A stretch of 64,000 bases of DNA, from NCBI GenBank assembly GCA_022113835.1, contig JAILWY010000005.1, positions 8,698,501 through 8,762,500 on the forward strand. Direction: 5' to 3'. Of this stretch, positions 57,415 to 64,000 are shown piece after piece. The translations under genes and the position numbers were made by a program. Below the pieces are notes generated by a model, which saw only the letters and a program-made list of their open reading frames with translations, ran no database searches and was not told the origin of the DNA. Source of the stretch: Atopsyche davidsoni. Lineage: Eukaryota; Arthropoda; Insecta; Trichoptera; Hydrobiosidae. Position 1 is the stretch's first letter; each line of letters opens with the position of its first letter.

Positions 57415-59300
57415 CTGAAAACAAATAAAAAATACATTAGTAAAAGCCTGCCACTTCTATAATTTGTAAGTAAGCTCTTTACTATGGGATAGTTTTAATT
57501 TCACCGTTTTTCGAGAAAACTTCAGACGTTTTAATACAACTGTATAGTTCTTGTAATTTCAGTCCATAATTTGTTTATAACTAAACAAAAATTAAGCCAG
57601 CATTAGATATATCTTACTTTGTACGTCCAATTTTTATTTAGTCATTTTTTATTTTTTATAAAACTGAAAAGAACTAAAATAAAATTATTCATGCAATACA
57701 ATCACAAAGATACGTCCTAAGAGGTAATAGGAAATGTAATCTTTAGATTTATAAATAATATATCTACCTGCAGGAATGTCGGTGATACTAAAATTATAAC
57801 CCTACTCTTATACTGTCGAAATAAAGGTTTAAACTAATCTTCCTAAAAGTTCCCATAATTTAGTAGATATAACATTTTAAATTCTACTTATCTATTCAAC
57901 ATACCAAAGGCATTAACTTTTTTCTAACGCGCATCCCGTGACGTTTGTGACTGCATGAACTAATTTAATAGACATTTTCTCTCTTGCGTGTTTAAATCCC
58001 TCAGTAATCAAAAAGAAAGTGAAATCCTAGCCTGCCAGTTCACGTCATAAATTTAGGGCTGATGGTAGTTCATTATTTTTAAGGTAAGTATAATTACTAG
58101 TCCCACAAAGCATGATGGATTATCTTGGCTGCCCTTTCACATTTAAGACAATACCTGCATATATAAAATTGAGAGTATCAGGTGCATAGAATCATTCAAC
58201 AAATGTTAAAAGCTTATATTTTTAAACTTTTCGAAAGTAAATATAGATATTTTAACAAAGACGAGAGATATTAAGTCTGGAGCAATATTATGTCTCTCAT
58301 ATAAAATATATATATTATAAAAATAAATATCAAAATATAAATCTGAAAACAATTTGATACTATATTATATAACTACAACACTATTTATAATCGATTTTTG
58401 TCACAGTTGAGATTGTTTTTAGCTGGGAACAACAGGTCAGAGCTCATTTCGCGGCTATAGAATAACCATTTATTAAGTGGGTATTTTTATATTATCGTCA
58501 TATAAACATACATTTCTATTTTGCTGTTCATATTCATTATCGCGTAGATATTAAATAATCATTTGAAGCACGTAGATAACCCTATAATATCATAAATGGG
58601 TCAAAATTAGGTCAATAACGATGACCTCCCATTTTATAGAATCGTTGTGGTATATTATCAATGTTAGTATAAATTAATTAACGTGAATTTTAATATAAGT
58701 TACCAATGGGCAAGCCTTTATTAATTTCCTGATAAAACTGCTTAATTAGCTTATCTGCTTAGGGTACCACATGATATATTGGCCTATTAAAATTTTTCTT
58801 AATTATATAAATTATTGTTCAATATATTGTGATGTTTATATTTTACGCTGTAGATTATAAAACATATTTGCAAAAATAGTGAAATACGTAAAAAGCGTGG
58901 ATTTTCGTGTGCAAAATATTATCAAATTTTAAATATTCATTAGAAATTAAAATAAATATGTCTTTCAATATTTAAAATATGAAAACACATATTTTTATTT
59001 AAAAAATGTGATTGTTGGTGGCCAGCTACCGGTGCTTTGCCTTATTTTATATCTGTTTTTCAAGAGAAAATGACGCTAGAAAAACATCGTACACAAAAAC
59101 ATCATTCTAGAAACCTATCACTCAAAAACAGTCATAAATATCATTATATAACTAATCAATTATAAAATAATACTGTCAGGCTGGTACGCATAATAGCTAT
59201 CTTAGAGTATTTATTAGTGTTTATAAAATCGTTTTTATTGCTCAATGTGTATCATTATAGCTTGTAGACAACCGAATAACCTTTAGAAGGTCACCGAAGT

Positions 59301-59462
59301 TCATCGAATATGTTTTTTTTCTGACTGCGTGCCATCCAAGGCAATCTTCTGGTAGAGATGGAAAGTGGAATTGCCGACCTGCCGGGACGCGCAACAATAC
59401 TCGCCGCGAGCTGTAATCGGCACCGCCATTGTTCTCTGCAGAATGCAAAGATGTCTTTTATA
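59301..59462 (-). promoter_or_regulatory. TATA-like site before a GC-rich segment
   Basis: On the minus strand, GAGTATAAAAG (TATA at 59462-59456) lies about 30 nt before a GC-rich block that opens with ATG at 59429 and a 42-codon ORF. Three frames are partly open, so composition may explain the ORFs. It could be the promoter and 5' exon of the CPAP1 gene, or chance. I see no signal peptide and no strong donor. Confidence 0.2.
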
Positions 59463-60794
59463 CTCAAAGTTGCATTGAAGCTACATTTATTCACAGCCTA
59501 CTTATCTATGTAAAACCTATTAATTTAAATTGTGATCGCTGGTTTTGGCAGCCGTCGTTATTTATTACTTCTACTTGGGCGTCTCAGCGCCGGAACCAAA
59601 ACGTCGATAAATTAAAAGTCCAACGCAGCACAACACCCAAAAAATGTAAATGCCACAAACCTACCCACTTCCAATGAAAAAAAAAGGAATCATAACGAAT
59701 CAGTTTATTTACACCAATATAATTTATATGATGATTCACTAATTTTCATATCTTCTTGTAAAGACAGTAAAATAAAAATAAAATTACTATGTGCAGGTCG
59801 CATAATCGTTAAAAAACACATGATGTCCAAACACAGATCGTGATCTAGATTTTATAATACTAAGTTTCGTGTGCGGCTCACAACACGACAATTGTGTAAA
59901 CAGTTGCTAAATATAAAACAAATTATTACTGTTCATTTTATTATGAGATTGAATGATCTAAGACCACATATGCTAACCTATTGGAGAATTTCTTAGATCT
60001 CCGGTGGTTCAATCTGAGCCGATAAGTATCAATGTATGCAAGTCAGATTTAGTTTTTACGATCGAGATTTTTTTGCATTTTTATTTATTTTTTTATAAAT
60101 ATATTTAAGAGAAGTGCGCTTAGTCCTTGATAAATTACTCGTGAATGCCAAATACCGTCAGTCTCCAAGACACATCGCGGTAAAGTATCAGAAATATACA
60201 ATAAACATCTAATATTAACCTATGAATACTGCACCAATATTTACATTATGCAACTAAGCTGCTCTCAAAAAATGTGAAAAGTACTCAGTTAAATTTTAAA
60301 AAATTAAATACTCAGACTCCGCAGCAACCGGTATGTGGTGATGTTTCACCAAAACACAAAATCCATATAAAATAACTAGCAAAGCAACAAGTCATGCTGT
60401 AACAGTTATTAATTGCTAAATACCAATCATTGTTATTAAATAATAATATATGATTCGTTTAACAGCTCAATTACACAGCCTTCAAGGCTGAAGTTAATTA
60501 TGTTTAGTTAAAATCTGCAATAAAATCATCAGCTTAAAAAAGCGTGTAATATTAACAATCACGGAATACTTTTCGCCAAAATCGTGAGAATGTGGTAAAC
60601 TACTCGCGAATTTCGTCAAATCGAATATAGCAGCCTCTTAATTTATTCTACAGAATGTGTTTTTTTTGTTGCGACGCCTCCTCGTGTATTCGAGAAGACA
60701 CATTATGGGGACAAGGCGCATGTCGGCGTTCACTTTAATGTCCACTGGCTTTGGGTCTTAATTATTTATGACAGACATGCTATTATAATTTGTA

Positions 60795-60839
60795 ATGGCA
60801 GCCATACCTATATTATACCTTCTGGTTTCTGGATTTAGC
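60795..60839 (+). CDS. possible signal-peptide first exon of a plus-strand gene
   Basis: ATG followed by 14 codons (MAAIPILYLLVSGFS) ends at a consensus donor, GTAAGTATTT, with an in-frame stop just upstream. The peptide has the look of a secretion signal. No downstream + strand exon is recognised before the window ends, so this may be chance. Confidence 0.22.
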
Positions 60840-63800
60840 GTAAGTATTTATTTAACCAATAAATGTAAAAAGGGTTATTTTTCAGGGTCATAGCAATTGT
60901 TTTAAAAATAACAAAAGTTTCTAAAAAAATTCACAGAAGTATAGAAAGTAGTTAATCGTCACGATACACGGACCCCATTCCCAAGATCTACAACAATAAT
61001 ATATAGCTCATTTCACTCAAATGCCACGAAAACTTACTGCCTGTATAATACATCAACACATTAGGTCGTTTTTCGAGTTCAGGTTCCTGATCAGTTAATA
61101 GATTCAATGTTTATTAAATGCATCAATGATTTTCATTTCACCTCTAAGAAGTGATAATCCCCAGTCCATTATGATAATGCATAAATCTCATTTGAATATT
61201 TAAGATATTACTTCAGTTAAGGACATCGGTTCACCGAACTTACGAAATCATTGAATTTTACATATTAATTAAATGTAACCTGATTGAGAAGTATTTTTGA
61301 AATTAACTTCTATCACAATATAAGAAAATATCTAAGTGCGTTTATTTATAAATTTAATCGAAAAAGTACCATAATTATAAATTTGTTACATTACAAATAC
61401 TTTATTAATGTTTTTTTTTTATTATTCTTAATGTTATTTTAAATTATAATTATAAGCCTTAATAACTATTTAATATAATTAGATATACGAATTACATAAT
61501 TTAAAAATAATATGTCAAGTGCTATAAGCAATAATTATTTCAAATAGCAAAAAATAAATCTTTTTGCCGGGGTATTAGTACAAGTCATTTTTCGCAATAA
61601 ATCAACGAAAGAATTCATTTTTTGTAAATAAAAATCACACAAGAAAAAATAGTTAAAAGCAAAATACAAGATGAACTTTTGATTTATATTTCTTCATTTT
61701 TTAGCAGTGACTGTATTTAATCTATAAAAATTTTAACGGTTATTAATGTATTCTATAAAAAGTCAATTGTTCTACACTTTAATATAAAAATAATTATTCA
61801 TTTTAATAACATCGTTATTAAGTATTACAAATATTACTAATTGCTGTAACTTGCGTGAAATTTATTTTGCAACATAAGCGCTTTTAAGTGGCAGTGGGCG
61901 GGATACGTGACAAGATGTCAAAATCATTAGTGTAAAAGAAATTTATGAGTTTAAAAAAATAGGAGGACGTCTGACATCTCAATGAATATACACAATAATA
62001 CTTACGTACTAATATTTTATAAGTGATTTTATATATAAAATGAACATTTATTTCTGTTATTTTATGCATTGACAGTTGTACTTGCTTAAATAAACTTTAT
62101 AGATAGAATTGACATTTTCTAACCCCCTTTTAAATTTAACTTACTAGCAAGAATAGATGGTCCTACCTTAATAGGTGTAGTTAATAATTTAATAATTCTA
62201 AATGTTTAATTTAATTCTAAATTATTAGTTTAAGTTTGGTGGCTGGAAAAACGTTATAGTTCAGAGAATTGAAAACATTTGCCAGACGTGTAATTATTAT
62301 TTTATTATTCACTGCAGTTCAACATTTTATTATATTTATATTCATCTTGTTTTATCAAAACCGGTACTTAGAATACTTTATACTCGATATAGTATACAAA
62401 ATGATAATGTAAGTTTGACATAAGGCGTGTCCACCAGGATATAGACTTTCTATAGCAAAAAGTTTTTTTTTATGTAGAGAAACGTTTATTTAGTCTTTTT
62501 TGTGTGTGTTTGCTATTTGTGCTTCGATAAAATGACATGCAATTTTTTGATTGATCGTTATTTCATTTAGTAAAAGTATTTTTCAATATTTCAAATGTGT
62601 CCTTGGGGCAATCTTATATCTCTAAATTAATCTGTTTATTTAAGGCAAATAAAACATACAAAAACATAAATCAACAACAGATCTACAATACTTTTTATAT
62701 GTACGCTTATGTTTCATGTAATATTTATAAGTTTTACTCTTTTTTATTAAATAGTAAAGACTGAAATAAAATCATAACAATCCTTATTCTGATAACAAAT
62801 TGGCTAGAATTTTTTTTGTTGTTACATTTGTTTGTCTACCTTAAGTATCATTTGCTATTTTTCTACACACTGCTCCACCGGATAAACAGAATTTGATTGC
62901 AACAGTTCACTAAATTTCATTTCATATAATTGTCAAAGCTTAGTAGTAAATAATGTTTCCGGTGCTGAAGCCATAGAATATAATTTCATATTCATTTTTT
63001 TGGATTAAACGCACGTATTTACAAGAATCTTGAAAAATATGAATAATAGGTATCCTTGTATATCTATGAGACACTAATCGTAATCGATTTTGTGAAAAGT
63101 CATAAAACAAACAGTTATAATATTTAACACTCTTATGTTAGGTTAATTGTGCTATGACCAACAGTATAAAATATATTAAATGTGTTTGAACTATTTGTTT
63201 TTGTGTTTACCGCATTCACCACAATTTGTCTTCTTTATGGCTTTGGTTACAGTTAATTTTTCATATTTCACAATGCTGTCAACTGTAGAATTTTTAAGAC
63301 ATTTAAGTTACTGTTTTCTCACTACATAGAGAGACTTTGAGATGGTATAATTTGTTCATTAACGCATACGTGCATCGTGCCTAGTCTCTTGTTTGGATGT
63401 GTAGATTTTTGTCAGTCGTTGAATAATTCATGGAAGTCGTTAGGACATTGCATAATATTTTTCAAAGCAGTTCGTCCGTGAACTTTGCACTTTGTCCCAC
63501 CGTGAAACTGTCAATCATAATTATTTTAAGATTAATCATTTTCATGCGAACCACAAGAAACTACCTTAGCTTCCGGATACAGATCCAAACAAAGGAAATG
63601 AGAAACTAATGAAGAATCTTGTAATTGGTTTATTTTATTACCCGCATGTGATATCGCAACCTTTAATCGACTAATGAATCTTATCTAATGGGTTTTAAAG
63701 AATTTATATTTCTTTTTAATTTATTTATATTGTTCATTGCATAAAGCATTTTTTCATTACCGTATAGAGAATAGTATTAGCCTTTTAATATTCATTGCTA

Positions 63801-64000
63801 TGTAATGACACATGAAAGGTGTATTTTATAATGATTTTAAAGCGAGTTGGTCAGTAAACTGTTAAATAAAGTATTGTTAAATTTAGGTTTTGTCTAATTT
63901 GTTTTTTTTTTCTGCTATGGCACTTTTACCCCTTCGAAGATACAAAATATTGAAACAAAAAAATAAATAAAATAGTATTTTTTATTGATATTTTTGTTTC

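Larger units (their letters stand above)
57415..64000. other. upstream region of the CPAP1 gene
   Basis: AT-rich. The missing 5' exon(s) of the CPAP1 gene should be here or beyond the window. Two candidates for unrelated or upstream exons are listed separately (59301-59462, minus; 60795-60839, plus). Nothing else is supported. Confidence 0.4.

Noticed and set aside
1..64000. CRISPR arrays, bacterial operons, endogenous viral genes
   Set aside because: Introns, arthropod genes and transposon remnants explain the window. No spaced direct-repeat array or viral protein was recognised.

Overview
The window is eukaryotic and almost certainly from an insect or other arthropod. It is very AT-rich, its genes are split by GT-AG introns up to about 27 kb, and it carries a single-ChtBD2 cuticle-type protein and short non-autonomous hAT, pogo-like, SINE and LINE remnants. 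I cannot assign an order or species. Exon models were built by eye from splice signals, reading phase and family resemblance.

Layout. (1) 3848-37677 (+): an SLC16/monocarboxylate-transporter-like gene of 11 coding exons. The exons sum to exactly 2100 nt (699 aa plus stop). Intron 2 alone is 26.9 kb and holds most of the repeats: a LINE fragment, a duplicated foldback, a large foldback, a tRNA-derived SINE and two nested hAT MITEs. A pogo-like MITE lies just after exon 3. (2) 37678-42901: an AT-rich spacer with a long (TA)n microsatellite. (3) 42902-48267 (+): a seven-exon DRAM/TMEM150-family gene (270 aa). Its intron 2 contains a complete intronless WAC homologue (WW domain plus C-terminal WAC coiled coil, 324 aa, 43540-44514), also on the + strand. 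(4) 48268-49287: an open reading frame of 339 codons that starts at the codon directly after the DRAM TGA stop, in the same frame. (5) 53070-57414 (-): the 3' part of a cuticular-protein-analogous-to-peritrophins-1 (CPAP1-type) gene. It has one six-cysteine chitin-binding domain split by an intron, a long Asn/Gln-rich region and a cysteine-rich tail. Its signal-peptide exon was not found, so the 5' end lies upstream at higher coordinates, possibly outside the window. (6) 57415-64000: mostly featureless AT-rich DNA with two weak exon or promoter candidates.

The genes do not form an obvious pathway. The most unusual structure is the DRAM locus, a host gene with a retrogene-like WAC copy in its intron and a long in-frame extension beyond its stop codon. 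That extension could be stop-codon readthrough, a second cistron, or a recent nonsense change or sequence error. The transporter gene also stands out: its first three exons are strikingly GC-rich and the later ones are not, and its symmetric exon 3 has a poor 3' splice site and sits between transposons.
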